54,322 nt of DNA, taken from NCBI GenBank assembly GCA_025054955.1, contig JANWZE010000044.1:1-54322 (forward strand), read 5' to 3'. Made by a program: the position numbers and the translations under genes. This DNA is from Blastocatellia bacterium (GTDB taxonomy: Bacteria > Acidobacteriota > Blastocatellia > HR10 > J050). This document shows, one piece after another, positions 36,950-46,355 of this stretch. Under the pieces are notes generated by a model. That model searched no databases, had not been told where the DNA came from, and worked only from the letters and a program-made list of their open reading frames with translations. Position 1 is the first letter of the stretch. Every line of letters begins with the position of its first letter.

Positions 36950-37459
36950 GTGAACAGACGCAGTTTGAGATCATCGTATTCGGATTACTCGACTCGGAGT
37001 GCGGATTACGCCAACCGTCGAGACTTTGATCAAACGCTCGTCCGCAGTGAGCGGGACCGACGCGACCGCGAGGAGCGCAGTAGCTCACAACGCGGGCGCA
37101 GCGGCGGCAAACGTGTACCGCCCGAGCAGACTCATGCGGAGAATTACTATTACCGCAAACAAATGGAAGCCAAGACACCCATGGCGATTGTCTTGCAAGA
37201 CGGGGAGACGATTCTCGGTAACATTGAGTGGTACGACAAGGCGTGCTTGAAGATTCATCGCAACGGCGAGCCGAATCTGCTCGTGTTCAAACACAGCATC
37301 AAATATCTCTACAAGCAAGAGAAGAAAGTTGAAGCCGCTGCTGAAGAAGATTATGCCGAAGTAGATGAAGAGACAGAGGCAGCAGAGACAGAGGAATACG
37401 AGGATGACGTTGAGCAAGATGACAGCAGCGATGAAGAGCAAGATGACGATGAGTCATAA
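36950..37459 (+). CDS. Hfq-like (Sm fold) RNA-binding protein with basic and acidic tails
   Basis: A 169-residue protein started by GTG, with AGGAGG at 36937-36942 and 7 nt spacing. Residues about 62-125 match Hfq: an N-terminal helix ([12 protein letters not shown]), Sm1 ([20 protein letters not shown]) and Sm2 ([12 protein letters not shown]), the latter equal to the YKHAIS motif of Hfq with Lys114-His115. Canonical Hfq is 70-100 residues. Here an Arg/Ser-rich basic N-terminal extension of about 60 residues and an acidic C-terminal tail of about 45 residues (Glu/Asp run) flank the core. Likely role: RNA chaperone, with the acidic tail possibly mimicking nucleic acid to drive RNA release, as proposed for Hfq C-termini. 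The core call is by motif; hexamer formation is inferred. Confidence 0.8.
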   Translation: MNRRSLRSSYSDYSTRSADYANRRDFDQTLVRSERDRRDREERSSSQRGRSGGKRVPPEQTHAENYYYRKQMEAKTPMAIVLQDGETILGNIEWYDKACLKIHRNGEPNLLVFKHSIKYLYKQEKKVEAAAEEDYAEVDEETEAAETEEYEDDVEQDDSSDEEQDDDES

Positions 37460-37814
37460 TCGTCGCCCTCGCTGACACTCAGCTCGATGACGACCGGAGA
37501 GCGGCTCTAGCGGAATCGTTGTTGTGAGTCGCATGTGCTGTCGGTCAGGCCTGACTCGATAGCGACCGGATGGCGACGATTCATCTCAAACCTTATTGGT
37601 TTGTTGATTGAGCGCCGAGGCTGACTGAACCAAGCAACAATCAGACAGATTCGTTTCTGGACAAACGAGCGATAATGAGTTTACTCTCTGTTGAAGTTTG
37701 GCGTCTTCAACTGAGCGGCCCCCAGAGCGGCCTTGGCAGCCGCCCACACGAGCGTAGGCCGAGGCTCACCGTCTAAGCTGGCGTTTGGCCTTTTGAACTG
37801 TGCGTGCTGCAGGA

Positions 37815-37860
37815 GCGGCGGTAGACGCCGCAAGCGGGTAGTGAGACCCGCAACGTCTGG
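37815..37860. repeat. Twin perfect hairpins plus CAACGTCTGG block
   Basis: Stem 1 has 6 bp and a 5-nt loop, stem 2 has 6 bp and a 6-nt loop; they are separated by AA and followed by CAACGTCTGG. The same decamer occurs at 36724-36733 and, inverted, at 38101 and 38171. Confidence 0.75.
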
Positions 37861-38100
37861 GAGCCGTCATCCCCTAGAGCGATTTTCAATTGCACTTAGC
37901 CGGGAGGCCTGCACCTTGCGGGCTGAGGCACGCTGGGCGTGTGTTCCCAGGGTAAGCTCGTTCGCAAACTGATCTAATGCATCGCGCCGTGAAGGGTCTC
38001 CACCGTTCCCTCACCAGCCCGTTCAAGGTGGCCAATCACAGCGCACAAACGCTTGGCCCTGGTGCGTCTGCAACGCGCCACGATTGTTTGACCTGCTGTT

Positions 38101-38249
38101 CCAGACGTTGCACGTCTGGCGACCTGCTGTTTGCGCCTGCGGCGCACGCTGAGCTTGGACGTTTTCTCTCCCAGACGTTGCACCTCTGGCTACCTTCGCA
38201 TGCGCCGCTGGCGCGGCTTAACAGAAACGAGCGTAGCACTTGGACGTAA
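38101..38249. repeat. Two diverged copies of a 70-bp unit headed by a palindrome
   Basis: CCAGACGT-TGC-ACGTCTGG (38101-38119) is a perfect palindrome; 38171-38189 is the same with one change (CACCTCTGG). Each is followed by a GC-rich inverted segment (GCGCCTGCGGCGC and GCGCCGCTGGCGC), and each unit ends in CTTGGACG (38153-38160 and 38242-38249). The heads are 70 bp apart. Confidence 0.65.
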
Positions 38250-38515
38250 TACCAATGCGCACAGAAACCGAACAGTGTTGCCTGGGGCGTTCTTGCTGGT
38301 GCGCTCCTTTGCGCCTCCCACACATGGCTTTTTTCCAGACTAGCTGGTAGAGCATCCTCCTCGGTGGCCTTTGTGGCCTCGGTGGCTTCATTTTCATCGT
38401 CGTGAGATGGGAAAGGTTGATGAATTGCAGATAGTTCTTCCAAGTTTGAGAATTTTCTTGACGTAAAAAAGACGTAAAATGAAAAACGTCAAAACATCTC
38501 CAGGAGGAAAGTCCA

Positions 38516-38605
38516 ATGAGAAAACTCTCTGTCGCGTATGTCAAGGTAGGGTTCCTTTTGACATTCTTTTTGTCGGGCGCTGTTTTTCCTCAAGCGAACT
38601 ACTAA
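38516..38605 (+). CDS. Small hydrophobic 29-residue ORF (leader peptide or remnant)
   Basis: ATG at 38516 with a strong AGGAGG site at 38502-38507 (8 nt spacing) opens a 29-codon frame ending with TAA at 38603. The peptide starts MRKLSVAYVKVGFLLTFFLS and looks like a complete signal peptide (basic start, hydrophobic core, then GAVFPQANY). It ends 26 nt before the secreted helical-repeat gene. It may be a translated leader that couples to the next gene, a tiny exported or membrane peptide, or the stub of a gene whose remainder was lost. The ribosome site is stronger than that of most genes here. Confidence 0.5.
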   Translation: MRKLSVAYVKVGFLLTFFLSGAVFPQANY

Positions 38606-38631
38606 AATACCAAGCTGGCAAGGGAGGCTGT

Positions 38632-40554
38632 ATGAACATGAACATCCGATTCTCTCTCGTGATCGCATTGCTTTTTTGGCAACAACTGGCGCCCGTGAGT
38701 GGTGTATGGCCCTGCTCTATTGGTTTGAAACAGGAGAACCAGGAGAAGGCAACGCAAGCACAGGCATCTTCGGAGAACAAAGGCACACAAGCCGGTCAAG
38801 TTGACCACGAAGCGGCCATACAAGCTATTGAACGTGAGATTGCTCAAGCTTTGAACTCACTCAACCAGCTTGTTGATGTGACAAAGGCGTTGGATGATCC
38901 CATAACCCGGATTCGAAGTTATGCATCCATTGCCGAAGTGATATGGGACTTTGACCAATCTTACGCCCGCAAGCTTTTCCGCATGGCTGTTGAGCAAACG
39001 ACATCGCTGGCCAGTCCAAAACCGAGTGAAGAGAGCCGCTCCTGCGCCCGGGCGTACACAGTGGAACAAGTCAGGCACGAAGTCATTACCAAAATCTCCA
39101 GATTGGATTTACGCTTAGCCGAGGAGTTGGTCAAAAGCGTTGCCTCGAACCAGGAACCACCAAAAGAGAGAAAAGAAACGCCGGCTGAGCCACCTTCGTC
39201 AGATGCGTTGCTCGCACACGCCATTTCCCTACTTGATCAAGACCCCCAAAAGGCTGCCGAGCTGGCGGCCTCCACATTACGCGAGGGTTTGAATTCACCG
39301 TTCATCATGTTCATGGCCTACGTAAGAAAGAAGGATGGCGCACTGGCCGATGCGCTCTTCGAGCAAGCCCTCTCCGCTACTTTAAGGCATCCCCCTCAAT
39401 GTCTTCACGAACTCGTGAGACTGGGTAGTTACACGCATCCAGAGATACCGTTTACGGCGCGCTATAACTATGGCACTGAGCCGGTCAAGGCAATGCACGT
39501 CACCGCATACCTGAACGTACTGGTGAGCGTGATTGCGTGGAATGTCCAAAGAATACTCAGCCCGGCCCCGACAAAACCCTCCGCGCCTGATTGGCTTTGT
39601 GGGCCTTGGGATTTCTTTTACACCCTCAAGGCGATTCAACCTTACGTGATGCAGTACAGTCCAGACAACGGCCCATTAGTTGAGGCGCTCATCGGCCAAC
39701 TTTCACATATCTTGTCCACAAAGGAGCAACAGGATGTCCAGCAGATGCTCACTCGCCAGTCAGCTAATCCAGAACAACGAGTCGAAGACCTGCTCCAACA
39801 AGCCGAAAAAACACTCAACCCTGAAGACCGCGACAGCCTGCTTTTCCACGCCGCCTGTGAAGCAGTCAAGGCCAATCAGTTTGATAAGGCCTGGGAGATT
39901 CTGGCTAAACTGGCAAATCTGAAGTTGAAAGCCGAAGCGTCCGACTATGTCAATTATTTGAGCGTGCAACACGCGATCAAAACCAACGACCTGGAAACAG
40001 CCCGCCGGAGCGCACTCGCGCTGACCAATCCTGAACGTTTGATCCTGGGCTTGATTGCAATTGCTCGACATCTGGGTCAGCAAAAGCAGAAAGATGCGGC
40101 GTTGGCCACGCTCAGCGAAGCCCTTATTAGAGCTAAGCAATTACCTGGCGCACCAGGAAAAGCGCGTTCGTTACTGCTCATTTCGGATACGCTCGCCTTG
40201 TTGGAGACCGACCGCGCTTTTGAAGCCTTCACTCAAGCAGCGACGGCGATGAACGAATCAAGTGGTAACATCGAGTGTCCCAGCGAAGCAAATTTCCAAA
40301 TCAACACCAAGCGGTTCGGCATGGGTCACGTCATCGCGCCAGACAATCTGATTTCAATGCTGGAGCAATTGGCCTACAGACTGACTAAAGCGGATGTTCA
40401 TCGCACAACATTTGCTGTAGCCTCGTTGCAAAAGCCGCCGCTGCGGCTAGTCACCCAGATTGCTGTGGCTCGCGGCCAACTTGAGCAAGCCAGGGAGAGA
40501 AAAGCCAAGCTTCAGCTTCCAGGTTCAAAGACGCCGGACCAAAATAAGCATTAG
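38632..40554 (+). CDS. Secreted helical-repeat protein of unknown function
   Basis: A protein of about 640 residues. A signal peptide (NIRFSLVIALLFWQQLAPVS) is followed by a Gln/Glu/Ala-rich linker and then an almost entirely alpha-helical chain of TPR- or HEAT-like pairs. Examples are RIRSYASIAEVIWDFDQSYA, ALLAHAISLLDQDPQKAAEL and a C-terminal set (RLILGLIAIARHLGQQKQKD, SLLLISDTLALLETDRAFEA). I do not recognise a named family or catalytic motif. AGGGAGG at 38621-38627 lies 4 nt before ATG 38632 and 10 nt before ATG 38638; either may be used. The longer frame back to 38479 lacks a ribosome site and overlaps the 29-codon ORF. Its codon use looks less GC-biased than that of its neighbours. Confidence 0.75.
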   Translation: MNMNIRFSLVIALLFWQQLAPVSGVWPCSIGLKQENQEKATQAQASSENKGTQAGQVDHEAAIQAIEREIAQALNSLNQLVDVTKALDDPITRIRSYASIAEVIWDFDQSYARKLFRMAVEQTTSLASPKPSEESRSCARAYTVEQVRHEVITKISRLDLRLAEELVKSVASNQEPPKERKETPAEPPSSDALLAHAISLLDQDPQKAAELAASTLREGLNSPFIMFMAYVRKKDGALADALFEQALSATLRHPPQCLHELVRLGSYTHPEIPFTARYNYGTEPVKAMHVTAYLNVLVSVIAWNVQRILSPAPTKPSAPDWLCGPWDFFYTLKAIQPYVMQYSPDNGPLVEALIGQLSHILSTKEQQDVQQMLTRQSANPEQRVEDLLQQAEKTLNPEDRDSLLFHAACEAVKANQFDKAWEILAKLANLKLKAEASDYVNYLSVQHAIKTNDLETARRSALALTNPERLILGLIAIARHLGQQKQKDAALATLSEALIRAKQLPGAPGKARSLLLISDTLALLETDRAFEAFTQAATAMNESSGNIECPSEANFQINTKRFGMGHVIAPDNLISMLEQLAYRLTKADVHRTTFAVASLQKPPLRLVTQIAVARGQLEQARERKAKLQLPGSKTPDQNKH

Positions 40555-40687
40555 CGGTCAAAGCTTCGCCCGCGACCATCACCAGCGTGAACCAAATCGC
40601 AGGGCTAGCTACCTCGCCAATATTGTCACAGGCTGAAAATTTTTCTTGATAGCAAAATAGTAGTGTCCACCTCGTATAAATTTTCCT

Positions 40688-40725
40688 GGGAATCGTCCAT
40701 GTGCTACAGCATGCCACGAAAAATC
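40688..40725 (+). repeat. Dispersed intergenic repeat, family B copy 2
   Basis: Starts GGGAATCGTCCATGTGCTAC and continues to GCCACGAAAAAT. It matches the reverse strand of 63-100 at roughly 30 of 35 positions. A shortened copy of its tail, GCCACGAAGCATGAAAA, lies at 40796-40812. Confidence 0.6.
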
Positions 40726-40818
40726 AGAATGAGGTAGCGCAAGTTGGCAACTTAGGCCGCAACTATTTTCAAAGGAACCGCCCCTACGCGATGGCTCGCC
40801 ACGAAGCATGAAAATAGA

Positions 40819-40850
40819 GCACAGGCGGGAACGCCCGTGCCACATGCTCA
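40819..40850 (-). repeat. Palindromic repeat family A, single copy
   Basis: GCACAGGCG (40819-40827), loop GGAA, CGCCCGTGC (40832-40840) form a 9-bp hairpin with one wobble pair, followed by CACATGCTCA. The reverse strand begins TGAGCATGTGGCAC, matching the conserved start TGAGAATGTGGCAC of the other copies. Confidence 0.85.
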
Positions 40851-40951
40851 AATGCGGTCAACGGTGACAATCTCCTTCCTCTGAGAAAAACACCGAAGCC
40901 CAGGTGATAATCTATTGACTCTCTCACATTGGTCTCGGCGGCTCTGTCCAT

Positions 40952-41875
40952 TCATTCGACAAACGTCAGCCAGTCGCCAGGGGCTTCTTTTTGGCCTGAC
41001 GTGATGGCGAAGAATTCTTCCTGCAAGCGTTTGGTGATGGGGCCGCGTTGACCTTTGCCAATGATAATTTTGTCAATACTGCGAATGGGGGTGATTTCCG
41101 CCGCCGTGCCGGTGAAAAAGACTTCGTCGGCGATGTAAAGCATTTCGCGGGGAATTTCTTGTTTGACGACTTCAATGCCAAGCATTCGGCAAATGTCTAC
41201 GACGGTATCGCGGGTAATGCCGGGCAAAATGGAAGCAGCAATGGGCGGCGTGTAAACAGTGCCGTTCATCACCATGAAGAGGTTTTCTCCGCTGCCTTCA
41301 CTGATATTGCCGCGCGCATCCAGCGCGATCCCTTCGGCGTAACCGTTGATGATCGCTTCCATCTTGATCAACTGCGAATTCATGTAATTGGCAGAGACTT
41401 TCGCCATTGGCGGCATTGTGTTGGAAGAGATGCGCGTCCACGTGGAGACGCAAACATCTACGCCTTGTTCCAGCGCTTCGGGTCCGAGGTACTTGCCCCA
41501 TTCCCAGCAGATGATGTAAGTCTCAATGGGGTTTGGCAAAGGATTGACACCGAACGTGCCATAGCCGCGAAAGACAATGGGGCGAAGGTAGCAGGCGCGG
41601 ACCTTGTTGACACGAACCACATCCACACAGGCCTGGCACAACTCTTCGAGGGTGTAGGGCGGCGTGCTGCGATAGATGAGACATGAGTGCAAAAGTCGCG
41701 TGATGTGCTCGCGCAGGCGGAAAATGGCCGGGCCCCTAGCCGTTTCGTAGCAGCGGATGCCCTCGAACATCGCTGATGCATAATGCACGACGTGCGACAT
41801 CACGTGAATCGTCGCTTGATCCCAATCAATGAACCGCCCATTGTGCCAGATTTTCTCTGTTGTTTTTTGCGTCAT
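40952..41875 (-). CDS. ilvE: Branched-chain amino acid aminotransferase
   Basis: A 307-residue fold-type IV PLP enzyme that transaminates leucine, isoleucine and valine with 2-oxoglutarate. Visible features: GRFIDWDQATIHVMSHVVHY at the N-terminus, the active-site region MAKVSANYMNSQLIKMEA with the PLP lysine, GIALDARGNISEGSGENLFM and the C-terminal EVFFTGTAAEITPI. Length equals that of E. coli IlvE (309). GGAGGG lies just before ATG 41875. It follows rpoC on the same strand after 86 nt containing an inverted repeat, so it may have its own promoter or be read through from the rpoBC operon. Confidence 0.96.
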   Translation of the reverse strand: MTQKTTEKIWHNGRFIDWDQATIHVMSHVVHYASAMFEGIRCYETARGPAIFRLREHITRLLHSCLIYRSTPPYTLEELCQACVDVVRVNKVRACYLRPIVFRGYGTFGVNPLPNPIETYIICWEWGKYLGPEALEQGVDVCVSTWTRISSNTMPPMAKVSANYMNSQLIKMEAIINGYAEGIALDARGNISEGSGENLFMVMNGTVYTPPIAASILPGITRDTVVDICRMLGIEVVKQEIPREMLYIADEVFFTGTAAEITPIRSIDKIIIGKGQRGPITKRLQEEFFAITSGQKEAPGDWLTFVE

Positions 41876-41896
41876 GTATCCCTCCGCGGATGGGCA

Positions 41897-41954
41897 GGGC
41901 GGTCACCGATCATGAAACTGTACAAGCCGGTCGGCGATCAGTGACCGACCGCCC
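41897..41954. terminator. Imperfect inverted repeat between rpoC and ilvE
   Basis: GGGCGGTCACCGATC (41897-41911) is nearly complementary to GATCAGTGACCGACCGCCC (41936-41954), with a four-base insertion in one arm. On the reverse strand it would form a long stem directly after the rpoC stop. No T-run follows; it may be an attenuator or a processing site. Confidence 0.45.
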
Positions 41955-41961
41955 ACTCTTA

Positions 41962-44900
41962 TTATTCTTCTGAGACTTCTTCGAATCCCATTGAGATGGC
42001 ATCGTCCACGACGGTGTGGCGGACATCACGCATTAACTCTTCCTGTTCCTCCGGGCGCATGCGGTCAACGCCGACGGCTGCCTTATCAGGTGGTAACTCA
42101 ATGTCACGATAGATGCGCATGCCCGAACCGGCCGGAATCAGGCGTCCGACGATGACATTCTCTTTGAGGCCGCGCAGGTAGTCCACACGACCACTGACAG
42201 CAGCTTCAGTGAGCACACGGGTGGTCTCCTGGAAGCTGGCTGCGCTGATGAAACTATCGGTTGAGAGACTGGCTTTGGTGATGCCCAGCAGGAGCGGCTC
42301 ACCTTGAGCCGGACGCCCGCCACTGGCGATCACCCGTTCATTCTCATCGTGGTATTGGAAGCGATCAACTTGCTCTTCTAGCAAGAAATCGGTATCGCCT
42401 ACATCTTTGATCTTGACCCATCGCAGCATCTGACGAACGATGACTTCGATGTGCTTATCATGAATCTGCACGCCTTGTTGCCGGTAGACTTCCTGCGTTT
42501 CGTTGACCAAGTATTTCTGCACTTCCTCGACGCCAAGAATGGCCAGGATGTCATGCGGATTGCGCGGGCCATCAATCAATGGGTCGCCGGCTTTGACTTC
42601 ATCGCCGTCATTGACGTTGAGGTGCACGCCACGAGGGATGTTGTATTCCCGGACCTCACCGTCGTAGCCATGGATTTGGACCTTTTGCATGCCGCGCGTA
42701 ATACCAGCTAACTTGACCCTGCCGGAAATCTCTGTCATGACCGCTGGGTCGCGTGGTTTGCGGGCCTCAAACAGTTCCACCACGCGCGGCAGGCCGCCGA
42801 CGATGTCCTTGGCTTTGGCCATTTGACGCGGGATTTTACAGATGACGTCGCCGGGGACAACGCGCACGTTCTCCTGTTCTTGAAGGTGAATGTTTTGCCA
42901 GCCCTCTTTTCCTTCTTCGCGGCGTCGGCGGCGGAACTCATCGAAGTCATTGACCATGACGATGGCGCGGACCGGCAAGTGCTGTGTCTTAATCGTCTTG
43001 CCATGCTCGTCGTGGATTTCGATGCGTGGCTGCAACTTTTCATCGAGCGACTCAATGACAAACCGGTACGCCAAGCCAGTGGCTTTGTCAATTTCTTCTT
43101 TCATTGTGACGCCTTCGATCAGGTCCTTGAAATGGACAGTGCCCGCCACATCCGAGAGAATGGAGAAGGTGTACGGGTCCCACTCAACCAACTTCTGATC
43201 AGGTTCAACGATGTCACCTTCATTCACTTTCAAGATAGCGCCGTAGATGACCGGGTAACGTTCGATTTCGCGTCCGCGCGCGTCCACAATGACGATGCTG
43301 CCATTGCGGTTCATGGCCACGATTTCGCCTTTGCGGTTGCGAATGGTGTACAAGTCATCATATCGGACTGTGCCGCCCCGTCGTGTCTCGTGCGACGATT
43401 GTTCTTTAATCGAGCCGGCCATGCCGCCAATGTGGAACGTGCGCATGGTCAACTGCGTGCCTGGCTCGCCGATGGATTGCGCTGCCAGAATACCGATTGC
43501 TTCCCCGATTTCGACCATGCGGCCGGTCGCGAGGTTACGGCCGTAGCAGGCCACACACACGCCACGACGCGCCTCACAAGTGAGCACCGAGCGAATCTTG
43601 ACGCGCTCAATGCCGCCAGCATTCTGAATTTCATTGGCCAGGTCTTCGGTGATTTCCTGATTCGCTTCGACAATGACGCGCCCGTCAATCGGGTCTACCA
43701 CGTCTTCCAGCGCAACGCGTCCGATGATGCGGTCGCGCAGCGATTCAATGATCTCACCGCCTTGGGTGATCGCTTCGGCCCAGATGCCGCGCACGGTTCC
43801 GCAGTCTTCCATGGTCACAATCACGTCTTGCGCCACATCCACCAGGCGGCGTGTCAAATATCCTGAATCGGCTGTCTTCAGGGCTGTGTCAGCCAGACCT
43901 TTGCGGGCGCCGTGCGTTGAGATGAAGTACTGCAACACATTCAGCCCTTCGCGGAAGTTGGCGCGGATCGGCGTCTCAATGATTTCGCCTGATGGTTTAT
44001 TCATCAAGCCGCGCATGCCAGCCAGTTGGCGAATTTGCTGCTTGGAGCCACGCGCGCCGGAATCAGCCATCAGGATCAATGGATTCGGCTCGCCTGTTTC
44101 TTCTTCTCTGGCAGCCATTGCTTTGAACATTTCGTTGGCCACTTTTTCGGCCACAGCCGACCAGATTTCGATCACCTTGTTGTATCGCTCGCCGCTGGTC
44201 ACCACGCCGTCTTTGACCTGTTCGTCAACCGCTAACACTTCTTTCTCAGCTTGCTCGACCAGTTTGGCTTTGGTAGCTGGAATGACCAAGTCTTCAATGC
44301 CAATGGAAATGCCCGCTTTTGTAGCGTAGAGGAATCCTAGCTCCTTGAGGCTATCCAGCATCTCGATGGTTTGCGAATGGCCCAGGCGCAAGAAGCAATA
44401 GCGCACTAACGACTGCAAGCCTGCTTTCCGCATCACGCCGTTGATATAGGGCATCTCCGCCGGCAGGTGACTGTTGAAGATGACACGCCCGACCGTCGTA
44501 TCGAGCACGCGCCCTTCCACGTCATAAACCGGCGCATTGACGATGTCCTGATCCTTGTGCTGCTGTTCCATGTCAATGAGTTTTCCGTCGTAGCGCAACT
44601 TGATCGGCGTTTGCAATTCGACGTAACCAGCATCGAGCGCCAGCATCACATCATCCATCGAAGCGAACCGCATCCCCTCGCCTTTAGCGCCGGGCTTGCG
44701 TTTGGTTAGGTAATAGCAGCCGAGCACGATGTCCTGCGTGGGGACGGCAATGGGCTGGCCGCTGGCCGGCGAGAGGATGTTGTTTGAGGCCAGCATCAGC
44801 ACGGACGCTTCAACCTGCGCTTCCGGACTCAACGGAACGTGAACGGCCATCTGATCGCCGTCAAAGTCGGCGTTGAAGGCTGTGCAAACGAGCGGGTGAA

Positions 44901-46266
44901 TCTTGATGGCTTTGCCATCCACCAGGATCGGCTCAAACGCTTGAATACCCAGCCGATGGAGCGTCGGCGCACGATTGAGCAGGATCGGATGTTCGCGCAC
45001 CACTTCGTCCAGAATGTCCCACACGACCGGGTCTTGTCGCTCGACGGCTTCTTTGGCTTGCTTGACCGTCTGCACATGGTCTTTCTGCTGGAGCTGGTAA
45101 TAAATGAATGGCTTGAACAGCTCCAGAGCCATTTGCTTGGGCAATCCACACTGATGCAATTTCAATTCCGGCCCCACCACAATGACCGAGCGCCCGGAGT
45201 AATCCACCCGTTTGCCGAGCAGGTTCTGACGGAATCGTCCTTGCTTGCCTTTGAGTGAGTCAGCCAACGATTTCAAGGGGCGACTATTGGCGCCTTTAAT
45301 CACGCGCCCGCGCCGGCCATTATCAAACAACGCGTCCACCGCTTCCTGTAGCATGCGTTTTTCGTTGCGAATGATCACTTCCGGCGCGTGCAGTTCCAAC
45401 AGCTTGGCCAAGCGGTTATTGCGATTGATGACGCGCCGATATAGATCATTCAGGTCCGATGTGGCAAACCGTCCACCATCTAGTGGCACCAGCGGACGCA
45501 GCTCAGGCGGAATCACCGGTATGACTTCCAGGATCATCCATTCCGGGCGATTGCCTGACCGGCGAAATGCTTCGACCACTTTGAGTCGTTTGGCATATTT
45601 CAGGCGTTTCTGTTGCGATGGATCACTCTTCATTTTCTCGCGCAACTCAGTGGCCAGCTCTTCCAGATCAATCTGCGTCAAGAGTTGCCGAATGGCCTCG
45701 GCGCCCATGCGCGCGACGTGCGGGCCAATTTTGTTGGGGAACTCCTGGGCCAGCCGCCGGTACTGCTCTTCGTTGAGCAGCTCTTTGTATTTGACGGGCA
45801 GTCCGATCTTGGCGATCTCCTCATCCGGCATGACGACGATGTATGACTCGAAATAGAGGACCTTCTCCAGGTCTCGCAGGGGGATGTCGAGCAATTGTCC
45901 GATGCGCGAAGGGAGGCTCTTGAAGAACCAGACATGTGAGCAGGGACTGGCCAGCTTGATGTGCCCCATCCGCTCACGACGCACTTTGCTCAGCGTCACC
46001 TCTACACCACACTTGTCACAGATGACGCCCCGATGCTTGGTGCGTTTGTATTTACCACATAAGCATTCGTAATCGTTAATCGGTCCGAAGATGCGCGCGC
46101 AGAACAAGCCATCACGTTCAGGCTTAAACGTGCGGTAGTTGATCGTCTCCGGTTTGGTCACTTCGCCATGTGACCAGGAGAGAATTTTTTCCGGCGAAGC
46201 CAATCCAACACGAATCGCTTCAAACTCGATCGTTGGTGACTGTTTATCAAAAAATCGTCGAAACAT
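41962..46266 (-). CDS. rpoC: DNA-directed RNA polymerase subunit beta-prime
   Basis: A 1434-residue catalytic subunit. The N-terminal zinc finger uses Cys68, Cys70, Cys83 and Cys86 (CLCGKYKRT...CDKCG). The active-site motif [14 protein letters not shown] is near residue 465. The bridge-helix and trigger-loop region ([39 protein letters not shown]) and the second zinc site ([17 protein letters not shown]) are intact. Length is close to E. coli RpoC (1407). GGAGGAACG precedes the ATG. It lies 89 nt behind rpoB on the same strand. Confidence 0.98.
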   Translation of the reverse strand: MFRRFFDKQSPTIEFEAIRVGLASPEKILSWSHGEVTKPETINYRTFKPERDGLFCARIFGPINDYECLCGKYKRTKHRGVICDKCGVEVTLSKVRRERMGHIKLASPCSHVWFFKSLPSRIGQLLDIPLRDLEKVLYFESYIVVMPDEEIAKIGLPVKYKELLNEEQYRRLAQEFPNKIGPHVARMGAEAIRQLLTQIDLEELATELREKMKSDPSQQKRLKYAKRLKVVEAFRRSGNRPEWMILEVIPVIPPELRPLVPLDGGRFATSDLNDLYRRVINRNNRLAKLLELHAPEVIIRNEKRMLQEAVDALFDNGRRGRVIKGANSRPLKSLADSLKGKQGRFRQNLLGKRVDYSGRSVIVVGPELKLHQCGLPKQMALELFKPFIYYQLQQKDHVQTVKQAKEAVERQDPVVWDILDEVVREHPILLNRAPTLHRLGIQAFEPILVDGKAIKIHPLVCTAFNADFDGDQMAVHVPLSPEAQVEASVLMLASNNILSPASGQPIAVPTQDIVLGCYYLTKRKPGAKGEGMRFASMDDVMLALDAGYVELQTPIKLRYDGKLIDMEQQHKDQDIVNAPVYDVEGRVLDTTVGRVIFNSHLPAEMPYINGVMRKAGLQSLVRYCFLRLGHSQTIEMLDSLKELGFLYATKAGISIGIEDLVIPATKAKLVEQAEKEVLAVDEQVKDGVVTSGERYNKVIEIWSAVAEKVANEMFKAMAAREEETGEPNPLILMADSGARGSKQQIRQLAGMRGLMNKPSGEIIETPIRANFREGLNVLQYFISTHGARKGLADTALKTADSGYLTRRLVDVAQDVIVTMEDCGTVRGIWAEAITQGGEIIESLRDRIIGRVALEDVVDPIDGRVIVEANQEITEDLANEIQNAGGIERVKIRSVLTCEARRGVCVACYGRNLATGRMVEIGEAIGILAAQSIGEPGTQLTMRTFHIGGMAGSIKEQSSHETRRGGTVRYDDLYTIRNRKGEIVAMNRNGSIVIVDARGREIERYPVIYGAILKVNEGDIVEPDQKLVEWDPYTFSILSDVAGTVHFKDLIEGVTMKEEIDKATGLAYRFVIESLDEKLQPRIEIHDEHGKTIKTQHLPVRAIVMVNDFDEFRRRRREEGKEGWQNIHLQEQENVRVVPGDVICKIPRQMAKAKDIVGGLPRVVELFEARKPRDPAVMTEISGRVKLAGITRGMQKVQIHGYDGEVREYNIPRGVHLNVNDGDEVKAGDPLIDGPRNPHDILAILGVEEVQKYLVNETQEVYRQQGVQIHDKHIEVIVRQMLRWVKIKDVGDTDFLLEEQVDRFQYHDENERVIASGGRPAQGEPLLLGITKASLSTDSFISAASFQETTRVLTEAAVSGRVDYLRGLKENVIVGRLIPAGSGMRIYRDIELPPDKAAVGVDRMRPEEQEELMRDVRHTVVDDAISMGFEEVSEE

Positions 46267-46355
46267 CGTTCCTCCATTAAGCCTTTGCCCGTGACCTTTG
46301 CCTCAGACGGTGAAGCGAGGCAGCAGGTCTCAATCACAGGTCAGCAGTGCCCGGA

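Larger units (their letters stand above)
37460..38515. other. 1-kb noncoding stretch rich in hairpins
   Basis: No credible gene on either strand. Two adjacent perfect hairpins occur at 37815-37831 (GCGGCG-GTAGA-CGCCGC) and 37834-37851 (GCGGGT-AGTGAG-ACCCGC). CAACGTCTGG follows directly (37851-37860), and its reverse complement CCAGACGTTG recurs at 38101 and 38171. A 9-bp tandem repeat (three units of about TCGGTGGCC) lies at 38361-38387. GACGTAAAA occurs twice at 38461-38479. The base composition and repeats suggest accumulated repeat elements or noncoding RNA rather than a decayed protein gene. Confidence 0.6.
40555..40951. other. Repeat-bearing gap between the helical-repeat gene and ilvE
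   Basis: A convergent intergenic region of about 400 bases without a gene. It contains family B repeat copies at 40688-40725 and, partial, at 40790-40815, immediately followed by a family A palindrome at 40819-40850. The rest shows nothing recognisable. Confidence 0.6.

Noticed and set aside
42823-43866. 347-codon antisense frame inside rpoC
   Set aside because: Shadow of the strongly conserved rpoC reading frame, with no independent gene signals.
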